Source: Pachypanchax playfairii
Taxonomy: Eukaryota; Chordata; Actinopteri; Cyprinodontiformes; Aplocheilidae
Direction: 5' to 3'
Assembly: GCA_006937955.1 (NCBI GenBank)
Contig: SSNP01000031.1
Span: forward strand, 1,918,109 to 1,982,108
DNA length: 64,000 nt
Below, in pieces: positions 1 through 13,330 of the stretch. A program made the translations under genes and the position numbers. Below the pieces are notes generated by a model, which saw only the letters and a list, made by a program, of their open reading frames with translations, was not told the origin of the DNA and did no database searches. The stretch's first letter is position 1. The number at the start of each line of letters is the position of its first letter.

Positions 1-2959
1 AAGGAGAATGTTGACAGACTGTGGTTAAGTTGTTGGTCACATCAGAAACACCAACAGGATAGAAATAATGTTTTGAAAGTAGCAAAAAAAAAAACAAATC
101 TAAAATCTTAAAATAGCATTAATAATAAATAGATAATCATTATGTTATAGGCTGCCTTAAAGCAACGATTTTCCCAATTATCACTAACTAGCTAAAAACA
201 GTTGGCGCTGACAAACACTGATATTTATCAGGTGGGCTATTTTCAACAATAAAACTTAATTCAGTCTTTTAAAAATTGCAATCCATTCTGCTTTCAATCT
301 TTAAAATGAGTAATTTTAAAGAATATTTTAATAGGAACATTTTCCATGCTTCTCCCACCATCCTTTAGGATATCAGCTCAATGGGGTGAACCTGTACAAT
401 CGCCTCATTGTTTCACTCTGTGACACAAACCGAACAAATTGCAGCCACACAGGAGATTCTAGGATTCCCATGCAATGCATATTTCATCATGTGCATTGAG
501 GATAAAAGAAGTGTCCTTGAATGTAGATGTGTCACACTCTGCATGTTGGGTTTGTCATCCCACCCAAGGTGATAGAGTGTCTGGTCATGGATCATTGACA
601 TTTTAGGCTATTGTCTGTCTTCCTGAAGCGACGCGTGTCTTTAATTTGAGGGTTTGACACAGTTAATGTAGGGTAGATAAAACACAAATCTAACTGATGT
701 TAAATATGAAAGCAGTCCCAGTGCATGTAAATAAAAAAAAAAAACAGATAAATTGATTTTGTTTTTAAATCAGAATCTTATTTTTTATTGTAACAATAAG
801 CATCAGGTGTCCAGCATGGACAGCAATGAGGACCGTCTCACCACAGGGCTACTTATTATTATTAACATCATTTGTCTGGACCTCTTGCTGGCTCAACAGA
901 CACTGCGAGGATGACATGTTAATAAATGACCTCGGATACCTCTTTGGCATAGGCTTGTTCCTCACCTGCCCCCTCAGCCTCATCAGCAATACACACGAAC
1001 ACATGCATAGACACACAAACATCGAATCCCCAGCAGGGACAGGAGGGGGAAATTTGTTTTCCTTGATGGTCCCTGCTCTGTCTATTGTTGTTTGCACTGA
1101 AGGGGACAAATCCTATTCATTCATATGACAAGAACGCAGTGATACACAAGAATAAAGAGGGGAAAGGAGGTTAAAAAAAGAGGAGATAGGAAACCGAAGG
1201 TGCAAAAGTAAGAAGATGTGACTGTCTAAGAGGAAACAACAAATGAGGAGGAACATAAAAACTTACAGAAAACAAAGTAGAACACAGACTAAGCAGTTTT
1301 ACTTCAGAGATTTGAGGGCTGCAGCTGCAGAAAAAAGTACATCTGTTTTTCTGTACGTTGTAAAGCTGCTGTACTGGTTTTTGTTGCAACAATTGATGCA
1401 GCCCATTTCTAAACATCCTGACTGTCATGTACCGTCACAGGTCAAAACCAGATTGGACAACTGCAATGGAACTGTCTTGAAATGAGCATAAATTCAAACA
1501 TTTAGGGATGAATAAAATTACAATATTAAATCATGAAGGCTTAAAACGTACTGAAGATCGTAGAAAGAATGTAGAATCGTCTCATTCCATCTTTTGCAAA
1601 ACCAAAGAAAATGATAAAATTTTGTTCAGAAACAGATTTTAGCCAAAAGGTTATGTGAGCTATATATGTTTTATTAGGCTCTTACTTTGGGAAAGTTTAA
1701 ATTGTACTGTGAAGTAACTTGAAAAAAAAAAAACACAAAAAGTAAAATCTATTGTTAAAAATCAGTTAAATATCAGTTGTTATAAAGCTTATTTCAAATA
1801 AAAGCATAATTTAATTTAAAACTACACACCTAATGACACTCAATCATAAAGTTTTCATAATGAAGTCAATTAAATTTCTTAATGTTATCATATTTATTGA
1901 GCCTCTAAAGGAAAACTCCTATTCACATGGGAAACTACAGAGCCCTTAAAGGGACACTGATTACAAAAGATACATAACATTTAGTTTGTGTAGTACTTAA
2001 TATCTCCAAAACATACATTTTAACATTACTTTATTTTATATATTAGATATAGGCTTTTTAAACAATGTGAACAAAGAAAAAATAAAGTTAGATTGTTTTA
2101 CTTCAGTTGCTGTGTATTAATGACATTATTTTCCACCTTTAATTACTTTTTTTTAAATCTTGGAGGGAATGAAGCTTAAAAGACTGATTTGGGATGTACA
2201 ACATAAAAAGGCAAAAAAGAAAAAATAATACAAATCCAACAACAACAAAAAAACTAGATTTAAGCATTAAAATGTATTAAAAATGAGTTTCATGCAGACA
2301 TACAAGTGTTTCTCCAACCTAAAGTACTGTCTNAAGCAGGTGGAAGTATCTTTGCCTTGAGTATGTGTGGAAGTGGTGGTACGGACACTCCATTGTGGGT
2401 ACTGGGAGAAAGATTGAGTGCCGCAGGGTTACAGCAGTCGTCCCGTCTGTTCTGTTGCCACTCTATTCCATCATAGGCCCATTTGCCCTTAAGGGAGACT
2501 CCAGAGAAAAAGCGAGCTGACCTGCTGCACCTGTGCTTCCCTCGATGCTGCACGAGGCTCATAAAAGGCACAAGTTTGCAGAGTCTGTCCTCTACTATGG
2601 TCGTTTTTTTTAATCTGGATTATTATCAAGCGCAAGGACAAAGCATTTTTAACAGAGATGTTCTACATTTAGCAATGACGAGGAGGGGCTTTCTGGAGTA
2701 TGGAAATTCATCCACTTTAATAAGCTACTGCATCTGCTAATCCTTCATTGTGACTGAGGATAAATCTAGTGTTTCATCACATCTCTTCTCAAGCTTTCAT
2801 TATGTTGTGGGTGTTCTTGATGAGTTGCAAACTGGAAATTATCCAGAGTTGGAGCAGCAACCGTGGACTGTCAGTTCGTTATGGCCTGTCACTCAGTGCA
2901 GACAGATAAATTACTTTGCTGTCACTCTGGCTATCAAATTAAACAAATTGTAAGAGTAA
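1..2959. other. AT-rich intergenic DNA, no gene seen
   Basis: Both strands hold only short chance open frames of up to about 100 codons without splice context or a recognisable motif. Several A-runs are present and there is one ambiguous base at 2333. No RNA gene or terminal inverted repeat was recognised. Confidence 0.5.
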
Positions 2960-3480
2960 TCAATTGCAAAGTGAGATGTGTATATAAGTTTTTCCCCATC
3001 ACTTCGCTGTAAAAAAAAAAAGTATTTTTTGGACGCGATTAATTTACAGCTATCAACATTTGCACGCAACGCCATCCAACCATCCCAATTAGAGGGACAA
3101 AGAAGAGAGTAATTGCAGATTAAAAAAACAGAATGCTATATGTAATCCCATAGATCTAAACACAATTAAAACTTCATCTCAACCTGTTAAAGCCCGTCGA
3201 CAAACCCAACCCCCCTCATCCCCGTTTATAATACTGTAAATCATATGGGGGGGATGTAGTTTCCCGATGGACAGATGAAAATGCGTCTTTTGCCCAACAG
3301 TAAATTAATCGCACCAATTATTCACCACCAAGAGATATTTAATGCAATGCTTTGGAAAAAGTAAAGCCAGGCCCTCAAATCCTCTCATTTGTAATTGGAT
3401 GTCGACTTCAATAATTGATTGGAACAAATGTGAAATGGATGAGAGGGTCTAAGTGTTCTCCATCACATACTTTCCGGTTC
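2960..3480. promoter_or_regulatory. Possible conserved non-coding block
   Basis: The texture differs from the flanks: fewer homopolymers and several homeodomain-type cores (TAATTG, ATTGATTGG, CAATTATT), mostly between about 3300 and 3450. This resembles teleost conserved enhancers, but no alignment was possible, so the call is inference only. Confidence 0.2.
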
Positions 3481-5409
3481 GGTAAATTCACGGGCAACTG
3501 CTTAAAAAGGAGACCAACTGTACAGATTTAGCCAAGTTTTATATCATATGATTGCTAACATGTAAGTGAAAGTAAGAATAGGCCTACTGCAAAATAAGGG
3601 ATCACTCATTCAAATATATGAAACATTCAAATACTGCTTACCCACCAATTTATTGCTTCCGGACAAAAAAAAAAAGGGTTTTGTTAAGGGTTATGAGCAA
3701 ATATCGTACAAGCTGTAGCTCAGCAAACAACATTAGCTTGGAAAAATAGAGTTTAACACTGACTGGACTGAGAAGCTAATGGCTAGTCCAAGCTAACAGC
3801 TAACTTGAAAGATTAAAATGTTTTGCTATTCTTAAAAAAATCTCTAATCTTTAATATGCTCTGGTGATTCACAAAAAAACTATTATCTCTACTTTTACAT
3901 CAGCATAACTTTCCCAGTACATTATTATTTGGACAGAATTCAAAACTTATTTGTGAGTGCAGATAGTGGCAGGCTGTAGCATTAAAGGCCGTTAAAGAAA
4001 CTCACTTTGGTCGTCGATTTACAAAAGCTACAAATACATTTTTTGTGGGGTGCTTGTGCCTGTGCGCATGTTTTTTTTTTTTTTCCTTCTGTGTGTCAAG
4101 ATGTCTTTACGAGAATGGAAGATGAAGTCCTAAAATGAAATACAACATGCCCTGTGGGGCCCTGAAACAGAAAAATGAATCGATGACACTGAGCTAGAAA
4201 TGCTTAAGGGGGCATGTGGGATGTTGTTCCGTTTTCACTGTCTTGTTGAAGACAACAAAAGCATGATGCTACAATATGAGGAAAAATGCAGACAGGCACA
4301 TACTTTGCACACATATCTTGTCATATGTGGAAGTACAGTGGAAAATAAAACATGACATTATCAGTTTGTAGCCTTTTTGGTATTTATTTTTAAAAAACAA
4401 AGGTGTATTTTTTTGCATACTTGTTAGGTTGAATTTATTTTAAAACATTTTAGAAGAAAATGTATTTTTTCCTCAGATTTATTCAGATCTTGACCCCCAA
4501 GAAAGAAAACAGATTTGATTTTTGACCTTTGCAGATTCCATTTATTTTGGACCAAGAACAATTCTTTTCGTGTCTTCTTTGTCCTCTCTCCAAGATCCTG
4601 ATATAATAATACATGATACAGGCACTAAAATGATCCCCCCTTTCATGCTGAATAATTGCCCCCCCTCCCATACACACACACACACAAGCTGTACTTAGCA
4701 AATCCTAACCACAAGCCAATGCTGCTGCTTGCTCCGGCGAGTTCCATCCACCTGCCAAGGGCTAAACACTAGTCCATCCATCACAGCACCACTTGACAAA
4801 TACATTCCATAATAGAAGTTTATTTTTTATGGGAGGCTGAATCAGAAGCCTTCCCATGCATACAAAAATGTGTCAAAGTTATTTATGGAACCTGCTGATA
4901 AGCACAATATGTCATATCAAACTCCTATTTTCTCTTTCCTACCAGCACAACGCCTGTCAATATCACTGCAGCTATCAATAATGCGGAACACTGGCAGAGA
5001 TAAAACCCTGTGGAGCTGTGGGTCAGATGGAAGAATGTCCTCCCCTGCTGCTCAAGGAACACACACATGCACGACCACACACGTACACAAAGGCAGACAA
5101 AGATATACATATTTTTAAAAAGGAGCTCACTAACAGATTCCTCTGAACCGATACAGATTTTATTTTACAGCAGTCAGATTAGAAAATTCATGCCAGGCAA
5201 GGTTTTGTTCTATTTATATAATAAACACATACTGTATGTAAGATACATGTAATGCACATTTTGGGTCATAAATCTACAACTCTTACATGTTTTTTCCACA
5301 TGTGATCACTTCACCAAATCAAATGTTTACATGTTTATTATGTGGAAACGTTTTTTTTTTTTTAAATTAATTTTCATTTATAAAGTGTCAGATCAAAATA
5401 AAAGTCATT
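3481..5409. other. AT-rich intergenic DNA with a short CA repeat
   Basis: No gene is supported. A short (CA)n tract lies at about 4674-4686 and a T-run at about 4071-4084. The small open frames are chance. Confidence 0.5.
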
Positions 5410-5413
5410 TTAA

Positions 5414-5998
5414 AGAGGCCCTTCCATTAAAAACAGTTGTTCTGAGGTTTCTGTTGAATATTTTAGCTCCACAGGTGTTCTTACCTTCATAGTGGGTGTG
5501 AAAACAGGTCAACAACTTCTCTTTCAGTTTTTATCTCTCAAACTACGCAGGTGGTGATAACACCTGAGTTCTCCCGAGTCCGAACTGCCTGTCTCTGTTT
5601 CGTCACAACTCCTTTGCTCGTTAGTATTCGGCAGCTGCCGCAGTTTAAACCTCGCCTAGCATGCTGCTGGCTAAAAGCTGTTAGCATAAGACGTAGCAAA
5701 CCGAAAGACACAACGTGTGCTGTTGCCATGCGCAGTGGGGCAGGAAACAGTATACCTTGCTCTCATAGGCTAGTTTGTTAGCCAATCAGAGTCCAGCAAA
5801 TTCGAATAATTAATATGAACGAGCTGCTGCTCGAAGCCTGACGGAAGGAGTCGGAACCACCTGAATTTTAACGCAGACAGATTGAAAGGTCTGTTAATCA
5901 GTGTTTCTTGATGTTTTTTAGATATAAAATGTTTCATATTACTGGTTAATACTTAAGAAATAACCACAAAGTCCTGAAATTTGTATGAAATGGCCTTT
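5414..5998 (-). mobile_element. TTAA-flanked MITE family A, copy 1
   Basis: This is a 585-bp element bounded by TTAA at 5410-5413 and 5999-6002. Its imperfect inverted ends read AGAGGCCCTTCCA and, from the other side, AAAGGCCATTTCA. The same unit recurs at 22230-22812, 48697-49230 and 60152-60713 in the opposite orientation. The TTAA duplication suggests piggyBac-type mobilisation (inference). It encodes no transposase, so it is non-autonomous. The body is CpG-richer than its surroundings and holds a CCAAT-type box; on the minus strand ATGAAG is followed by GTAAGA (5480-5490). Confidence 0.8.
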
Positions 5999-6002
5999 TT
6001 AA

Positions 6003-6961
6003 GGCACTTAAAATTAAGCTGAACTGAAACTTCCCTGAATATTTTGGTTTATTTGGAAAGGTCAGACAAAATCTGCACATTGTTAGATATAAGTGTCACA
6101 ATTACAGTTTTAGGAATTTACTTCTGATGAAACATTAAACAAGATGTAATAACACAAAAGAGTGGTGTTCTTTTCCTACAGTATGTAGGTACTGTCCTGG
6201 CCCTTAATGATTAATGACATGTGGAAAACTTTAGATTTTAATGCTTTGATGCAATGTTTGCAATAATGTTTAAAGGCTTGGTTCTAAAGTTACACAAATA
6301 CCAGCAAGTCACGCTCTGAGAACCGTGGACACAACAGAATTCAATGCATCGACAATCTCATCTTTTCAAGGTGTCTGAGTAAATTCATTCACTAATGCAC
6401 GCTCCAGCTCCGTTCCCAAATCCAAGTGGAGCACCGTATTAATAGAAATCGAACGCCATGTTTCAGTTCACCTTGGACGCTTTATGTTAACAGCAAGGTC
6501 CAATAGTGTCAGTATGTTAATGATCCTACTTGATCACTAATGAACAGCTTTGCTGAGGTTGGTACAACAGCGAACAAGCACGGAGAGGCAAAGTGTAGAA
6601 GGGCAGTGAATTTTTTATTTAAACGAACCGTTAACTGGAAGTACATACATATACATTTAAAGTACATAGTGATGAAGTGACAAAGTTTTTTTTTTTCTTT
6701 TCCTTAAACTTGAGCAAAACTTCAATCACAACATTTTACACCGAGTTTTAAATCCCACATTGCTCTTGTAAACAGTTGCAGCTAAACACGTCACACTGTT
6801 AATTTTATCAGTAATTTAGTCGTTTTAGCATGACACCAACTTGTTTTTTCCTTTTGAAACTTTTTGTTGATAATTACACATCACATCACACCTTGTGTGT
6901 GGACCATCAGGTAGCTCGAGCAATCAGTGGATACAAAATGTGACATGCTAATTTATTTGGT
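6003..6961. other. AT-rich spacer, nothing recognised
   Basis: No coding potential, RNA gene or repeat end was recognised. A short poly-T tract lies at about 6687-6696. Confidence 0.5.
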
Positions 6962-7679
6962 GACATTAGCTACGTTTACATGCGGCAAATTTCCCCAATC
7001 TGATTAAAATCTTGGTCGATCGGAATTCCCAAATCTCTGTTCACATGGACAGTAACTGAAATGATCTGATCATGCCATGAGTACACATGCACCAAGCACT
7101 CAATCAGGTTAAATGAGTTGAGCATGCGCACAGCGAGTTGTCTTTCCGGGGGAAGAAAAAAAGTAAACAAACTCCGTACTTTCTGCACGTCTTTCCTGCC
7201 CCATCGTGTGCTCGAGCTGACTCACGTTATCCCCAATATGGGCCTTCTGCAGGTGATTACCTTTATGTTTGGGTTTTTACTGGTCGCATTAACAAAGCTA
7301 GAGGCTGAATACATATTGCTACTGCTCCTCCACCACAGGAGAGGAGAGCAGGATGACAGGATGACTGCACCAGCAGACCACTTCTGTTTACCTCCTGCTA
7401 TGTTTTCTACTTGGGTCTGCGAAAGCAGAAAGACGTCATGCTGAAGTTGTACACATGCGCAGTGGGCTTTTTTCACCCCTTCATTCCGAATGGGTGTATA
7501 CATGCACGTCTATCCGAATGAGGATCGGACAAAACCACCCCTCTCGATCGGAAGTAAATTTAATTCTGATCAGGCTGATCGGAACAAAACATTCTGATTG
7601 ACATGTTTACATGACGTATTTTTGTTCCGATTGGACGTTTAGTCCGATTAAATGTGCCCATGTAAATGTAGCTAATGTC
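6962..7679. mobile_element. MITE with GACATTAGCTAC inverted ends
   Basis: The left end GACATTAGCTACGTTTACAT and the right end (ATGTAAATGTAGCTAATGTC) are near-perfect inverted repeats. Subterminal segments on both sides contain repeated CCGAT/ATCGG motifs, also in inverted arrangement. The element is about 718 bp. It contains no transposase, and the small open frames at 7118-7503 look like chance. The ends recall teleost hAT-type MITEs, but no target duplication is clear, so the superfamily is left open. Confidence 0.75.
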
Positions 7680-8387
7680 TGTCTGTTGAGCTGTTGCTCC
7701 ACGTAAAAGGGTTTAGTGACTAAAATCAAATGCCATTTGGAATCTAACATGCAATACTAAATTTCACACTTTTAATTCATAGGAAAGTGAAATAGTTTTA
7801 ATGCTAAGTATTTAAAGAGACCGTCTTTGGTTCCTTTATTTTGTTGATTATCAAATGAAGTGGTGAAATAAAACATTGCCATAAGTTTTGCTTTTAAAAC
7901 CAGAATCATGTTGAGTTCTGTTCACTAAAGTTTAACATTAGTATAAACTAAAAATGTATATGACACCTGACTATGAATTCTCTTTTGACAGTTAGCTGCA
8001 AATCATCTTGCTAAGACCTTTGGTTGATTTTTCCACTCTGCTCCATAAGAAAGTTGCTTAGAAACTCCAGGGAATTGCTACATTTTCACACAGGCCCTGA
8101 GGCCTGTCAATCATCTTGATGGACATGTCCTTTCAGAGTCCGAAAAAGTACCAAATAGGGTCCCAAGATAAAAGCTGACAAACCAATCAAAAACCGACAG
8201 AAATTAGTCTCTCCAGCTTGACAACTGCCAGTCAGACTGATTGGCATGCTGTGCAGGTGACTCCTTGCTAAGCAAAAAAAGGAACTTCTGCTTTAGCTCG
8301 TGCTTTCTAAGATAAAAAAATGTCAGTTTTTTTCTTTTGAAATGTCAAAATGAATCTACTGCAATGTTGATGACAAATATAACCTCA
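7680..8387. other. Spacer, nothing recognised
   Basis: No gene, repeat end or RNA was recognised in this AT-rich interval. Confidence 0.5.
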
Positions 8388-8942
8388 ATCTCAAAATAGT
8401 TGGGAAACAGTAAAATGTAAATAAAGCAGAATCCAATGATGTGCAAAGCTCATAAACCCAAATTGTATTTCCCAATAGAACATAAACAACATCAGATGTT
8501 GAAACTGAGATATTTGATCATCCCATAGAAAATATAAGTATTTTTTGGAGCTAATAGCAGCAACACATCTCCAGAAAGTTGGAATTGGGTGATGTTTATC
8601 ATTGTTTAGGTTCCCCTTTTTTTCCACAGCTGACTGTAAACATGTAAAATGAGGAGATCAGCTCCTGGAGTTTGTTCTGGTCTGATGCAGAATTCCAGCT
8701 GCTCACAGTCTTGGACCTTTTCCCATTTCACAATGCTCAAGATGTTTTCTATTGGACAAAGTTCTGGACTGCACACAGATCAGTTCAGCAGTAAGTAAGC
8801 TGCCCACTCCATAGACACTAATGAAACTCTACACCATCAGAGATGCAGAGTTTTTAACTGTCTGCTGGTAAAGAGGCTGAATGACACTTCTCCCTTGTCT
8901 GCAGAACACTGCATCCATGTTCTCCAAAAGAACTTCAAATTT
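8388..8942 (-). pseudogene. Decayed, internally deleted Tc1-like transposase relic
   Basis: Read on the minus strand from 8942, the sequence gives transposase-like residues, FEVL followed by YQQTVKNSASLMV, then a stop, then SFISVYGVGSL. This corresponds to the central DDE region of a Tc1-like family common in teleosts. The part between this and the terminal repeat is mostly deleted. The terminal repeat survives at about 8389-8600, with the motif family TCTCAAAATAGTTGG / CAACACATCTCCAGAAAGTT. The relic at 45785-46733 is the same family in the opposite orientation and carries the matching motif CAACACATCTCAAAAATGTT. No function is expected. Confidence 0.7.
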
Positions 8943-8974
8943 AATAAGATAACTTAATTTTTTTTTATTTGTAG

Positions 8975-9316
8975 GGAGGTCCAGATCTGATCATGTGATT
9001 TCGTTTGGACTCGATCGGAATCGGACCTTTACCTCCTGATCAGAACTCAGATATATAAAGTACAAAAATGAAGAACTTATGTTATTAATTGATTGTTCAA
9101 GTTAACTCACAGAAGTGCTCCGTTTGTCAACAAAGCTCTTAAAATAGGATGAATTAAACCCTATTGTAATTCCTGGATCTCTTCATTTGCTCCTTTTTAA
9201 TTGTTTTTAATGTATTATATAAGTATCGAATAGGGACTCTGAATCGGTAGATACTCAAAATCAGATGACTCAGACTTGGATTTGAGGGCAAAAGAATCTG
9301 ATCCCTAACTATTTGT
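8975..9316. mobile_element. Possible old hAT-like MITE
   Basis: One end contains repeated GATCGGAATCGGACC-type motifs and the other closes with GAATCTGATCCCTAA, which recalls a common teleost MITE with GGGATC/GATCGG ends. The inverted ends are poorly preserved and no target duplication is clear, so the boundaries are approximate. Confidence 0.35.
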
Positions 9317-10544
9317 TTGCAGGCCTAAATCAGTGTGCCAGATTCTGCACAGATAAATTTTTTGTAGTAATTACATAAAGTTCCACTCGGCTGTCCCAAG
9401 CCCTGGGATCTCTGCAGGGACTTGTCCCAACGAGGACGTAGAGATCTTAGATGAAAAATCAAAAATGTGGAGTGAACCAATAAGCCCCACTTTTAATCAT
9501 TAAAGACAGAAACTATGCAGACAAAATAAGAAGCATCAAATGGCAAAACGTTTTCAGCTCCAGATGAAATTCCCTGGTAGGGAGGAGGTGTGTGTCTAAG
9601 TGTGTGTGTGTGTGTGTGGGGGGGGGGGGATGTTGCAAACCAGATTTCTGATTCATGTTAGCAAAAAACTTATCTAATGATCCTCAAATCCCTCCACAAT
9701 GATCATGACAAACCACAGCTTTCAGTTGCTTTTATGTGTTAATCCTTAAAACATGCTTGAAAGACAAAAACATTTCTTCATGATGGGATCGAGTCAACTT
9801 TTCCATTTAAAATCTAACTAAAGTGTGTATTCTCTTTGTATGTGTGGTGGGGTGATGCTGGATGGTCAGAACAGCTTGACACGAATTGAGCTGCAGCAAA
9901 GGTTTGGGGAAGAGAACAAAATGAAGTCATGCTGAAGGAAGAGAAGTACACGTCAAGCTCATTTTGCTCTCCGTCTAATGCTGTCTAGGCCCATGTAGAG
10001 TGCAGTGACACCCAAACAGCTTTACTTGAGCACTGATGTGTTTTGCCATTTGCCTCATTCATAACTTATGATGGTACTTATGGTAATGGCGCAGGGCTTT
10101 TTCAGAAACATCATGAAACGTGATCAGCAAGTGGAATCTTAAAGCTTGCTGGCATTTATGTCTCAGTAATTAGATTCAAGTAAGTTGCAGTAAATCAAGT
10201 GTTTAAATTTCCTTATCTTTCTTAAGATAAGTAACTTTGTTCTGAGGTACATTTCAAAGCATTATGTGAATTTCAGCTCTAAAACAATAATCATTAAACT
10301 TTAAATACATTGTGCGTGGATTTTGACTCAACATAATATTGGGAAAAAACAAACAAAAAAAATGTACTGGTAAAACTTTCAAATTGAGAATATTTGTAAA
10401 GTTTGTAGTCCTTCAATTACAGAGACCCCAAAGCCCAGTCAAAACAAGTTTTCTTACTTCATATAGGTTTATCTAACCTTGAACAATCCTGAAACTGAAG
10501 AGTTGTACAGCCATTTTCAAATAAGTTCCTTCCCTTTTCAAGTT
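9317..10544. other. Spacer with a microsatellite
   Basis: No gene is recognised. The only clear structure is the (TG)n-G(n) tract listed separately. Confidence 0.5.
9595..9629. repeat. (TG)n followed by a poly-G run
   Basis: An alternating TG tract passes directly into about eleven consecutive G residues. It is a simple repeat that is probably length-polymorphic. Confidence 0.9.
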
Positions 10545-10870
10545 CAAGTTTTTTTTATTTATCAGGCGCCAGTTCATAACAAAGTAATTTCAATGCACTT
10601 CACAGAAATATCAACCAATTAGTAACAAAACTTTTAATATCTAAGGAACCAGCTGATTGGGTTGAATTGTTAATTCAGTGCAATCCCCCATCCTGATCAA
10701 GCACGATTGGCGACAGTGGAAAGGAATGACTCCCTTTTAACAGGAAGAAACCTCTAACAGAACCAGAACCAGGATGGGCGCCCTTCTGCTTGAGCCGACT
10801 GGGGTCTGAACTGACAGGAAAGAGACAAACACCGATGGATTTGGGCCAGTCGTCATGTCTATAGAAAGGT
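10545..10870. repeat. Teleost dispersed repeat
   Basis: The segment contains TTTATTTATCAGGCGCCAGTT near its start, then a stretch with AGGAAGAAACCTCTAACAGA and CCGACTGGGGT. This order of motifs is a very common dispersed repeat in teleost genomes (recognised from memory; class not certain). There is no coding capacity. The copy is diverged and its ends are approximate. Confidence 0.55.
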
Positions 10871-10909
10871 GGTTTATGGAATACCTTCATTAAAAGGCAA
10901 TGTTTTTAA

Positions 10910-11715
10910 CAAAATAATGCCTCCACGGGGTGTTTAGAGGGTTGTAGAATGAAAATACAGCATTTCCTTTAAAAATTATATTTGAATTAAAATATTATAA
11001 AATATTAATTTTGGCAGGTAGGAAGTTGGCATTTTGTTTACACCTACCAGCCAATAGCTGGCAGAGCAGCGGGCACCATTTTGGGTTGCCTAATACCATA
11101 AATAATCCAGCACTGTGAGGCTGGTACTGTGGAGTCTGCAGGTCAAGCAGCTGGAAGCACCGGGGATATGTGGTGATTATATATCCTATTTGCTTGCCAC
11201 TGATGATTCCTCTGGGGTTTCCCATGTGACAGGCACGTTCTGTGTGGAAGGTTTTAATAGCAACTATTAGCAGCTAGCTAAAACATAGCTACATGTTGCT
11301 GAAGCTGAGGAGCTTCGGGCCCCTTTTTTGATTGGAAGACACACCACAGAGGATTTTATGGCTTTTTGTTATTTTATTGGATCAGTGGGGCATGCAGGAT
11401 GGTGTGTGAGGAGGACAGAGGATCTTAAGAGGGGCTGCAGGAAGTTTTGGAGCCACGGTGCAACTATGAACTATTGTTCTCTCAATGTAAGTCGCTTTGG
11501 ATAAAAGCGTCTGCTAAATGACAGGAGTAGTAGTATGAACTCTTTGCCATGGACTGAGTCGATGATTGAGCTTCAAACAGGTAGGAGCTGCTTTTATCAG
11601 AGTCAGTGTGTGATCAGAGGGGCTGGAGAGCATGATCGGGGATCCGAGTGGGTTTGGTGAGGAATATTGGTCGACCTCAGCTGTGCTATTGTGTTCAAAG
11701 TTCCATATACCACCT
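10910..11715 (+). mobile_element. TTAA-flanked repeat family B, long variant
   Basis: TTAA occurs at 10906-10909 and 11716-11719. The right end (TTCCATATACCACCTTTAA) matches the right end of the copy at 13731-14402 and, inverted, the left end of the copy at 33993-34279. The left part (AATACAGCATTTCCTTTAAA, then GGCATTTTGTTTACA) also matches the 34-kb copy in inverse orientation. No transposase is present. Part of the interior differs between copies, and a SINE-type tail sits inside at 11485-11522. Confidence 0.6.
11485..11522 (+). repeat. V-SINE/LINE-type 3' tail
   Basis: The segment GTAAGTCGCTTTGGATAAAA continuing into GCGTCTGCTAAATGAC is the conserved 3' tail shared by zebrafish-type V-SINEs and a partner LINE family (established knowledge, from memory). 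I could not recognise a tRNA-like head upstream, so only the tail is called. Confidence 0.7.
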
Positions 11716-11719
11716 TTAA

Positions 11720-12945
11720 TGGCAGCAAACTTCTAAACTGTAAGAAATACTTCTCATAATTCATTGTGTTAACTTATTTTTTTTACAGTAAACGGATCAT
11801 TTACAAACTTCCTCTTTATACCGAGTAGAAGGGACCCTCAGCAGGATGCAGACCCTGAATTTAGACAGTCAAAAACTAGCCATTAGCTTGTCAGTTTGAA
11901 AGAAACACATTTTTTTTCCATTCGAACTTAGATTATTCAAAGAACCATCTAAAACAGAACACTGCTTCATTAAAAAAAACAACAAAAAAAAAACACCTTT
12001 TAAGATTTATAAAAATTAAATAGGGTACAACGGTTTTAGCTAAAGTACCCTGCAGCAAATATTTAATAACTGTACATCACTATTTATGAAGGATTATTTG
12101 GCAGTGCAACTTTTTTGAACTAATATTTGCGTAATCTTCTAATTAAGACACATGACATTATTGGCTGCCTTGTAATACACTGAGTTACATACAAAATGGC
12201 CAGAAGTCAGAGAGGTTTCGCCAGCAAACATTTTGTTTTATAGGTAACAACAACGGGGTGCAACCCTCTCACGTTCGCTCCAAACGTTTCCTTTTGTTCC
12301 CCAGAAGAATTAAGTTGTATTTTATTGCTCATGCAGCATTAGTTACTTTGACGTTGACCTCATTGTTGCTCTTTATGTTTACAAGCTTTTTCACAAACAC
12401 AGTTTTACAGCGCACTTTATTTACTGCACCCACTGCGGATTTAATGTATGTTGTCTCATAAAAACCCACACTGTAAAAGTAGCAGCACATTTACTACTAC
12501 TCTCTGGTTGCTATTTAGTCTTGTGACAGATAGAAAAGCCCACACAACAAATATGATATTTTAAGTATACTGTACTTTAGAATAAAGAAGCGATGCATAT
12601 AGTTATTTTTTGCATTGCTTGACTGATGTTGTGCACTTTGTAACTGTTGTGCACACACAAATTTTAAAAATCATAATAAAAAAGCATATGTTTGCATATT
12701 ACCGTCTTGTCCAAGTTTTGCAGAATTACTTTACTATGAACACGGATAAATTGATTTTTTTCTCTAGATCACAAGTTTGCAAATCATGTAACTTGAGTTA
12801 AATCCACTGATTCTTTATCAGTTTAGCTAATTCAAAGTCAAAATCCCTGAAAGACAAAAAGAAAGACAAAATCCCTGAAAAGACAGTTGTCATCAGTATT
12901 TTATCTGCTAAAAAAAAAAAAGAAATTGTCAGCCATCAGCACTTT
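11720..12945. other. AT-rich spacer, nothing recognised
   Basis: Only short chance open frames and poly-A/T tracts are present. Confidence 0.5.
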
Positions 12946-13330
12946 AGCAAGTCCGAGCGGAGTAAAAAAATCATTCGCCCTTTCTTAATCAGAATTTCCA
13001 TTACCTATCCTTCTGACATTCTTGATGCACGATAGCCCTTGCTTTTATCACAGGTGCAGGTTTAATGTGAATTGATGCATGGAAATTAAAAAGCTGGCCT
13101 ATGTCCATCTGTCAATCAATCATTTACTCATACAGGGAAATTTCCTCGCTTCGGCTCTGACAAGAGTGAGCCTGTTTGATCTGGGCTTTTCAAAGAGGGA
13201 GAAAAAAAATGGCCATTAGAAATCATTTCCTTCTCACAAAGACATTTAAGCTGTTATGCTATCTTGACAAGACACGATCTCGGATGGGTTAATACAATCT
13301 CGAGCTACTTTTTTATTCTTACAAGTCATT
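12946..13330. promoter_or_regulatory. Possible conserved non-coding block
   Basis: A low-repeat, higher-complexity block with CTGTCAATCAATCATTTA (Pbx/Meis-like core), TTCCTCGCTTCGG and TTTGATCTGGGCTTTTCAAAG (two TCF/LEF-like CTTTGAT/TTTGATC cores in inverted arrangement). No frame is open across it. The enhancer reading is inference from texture alone. Confidence 0.22.
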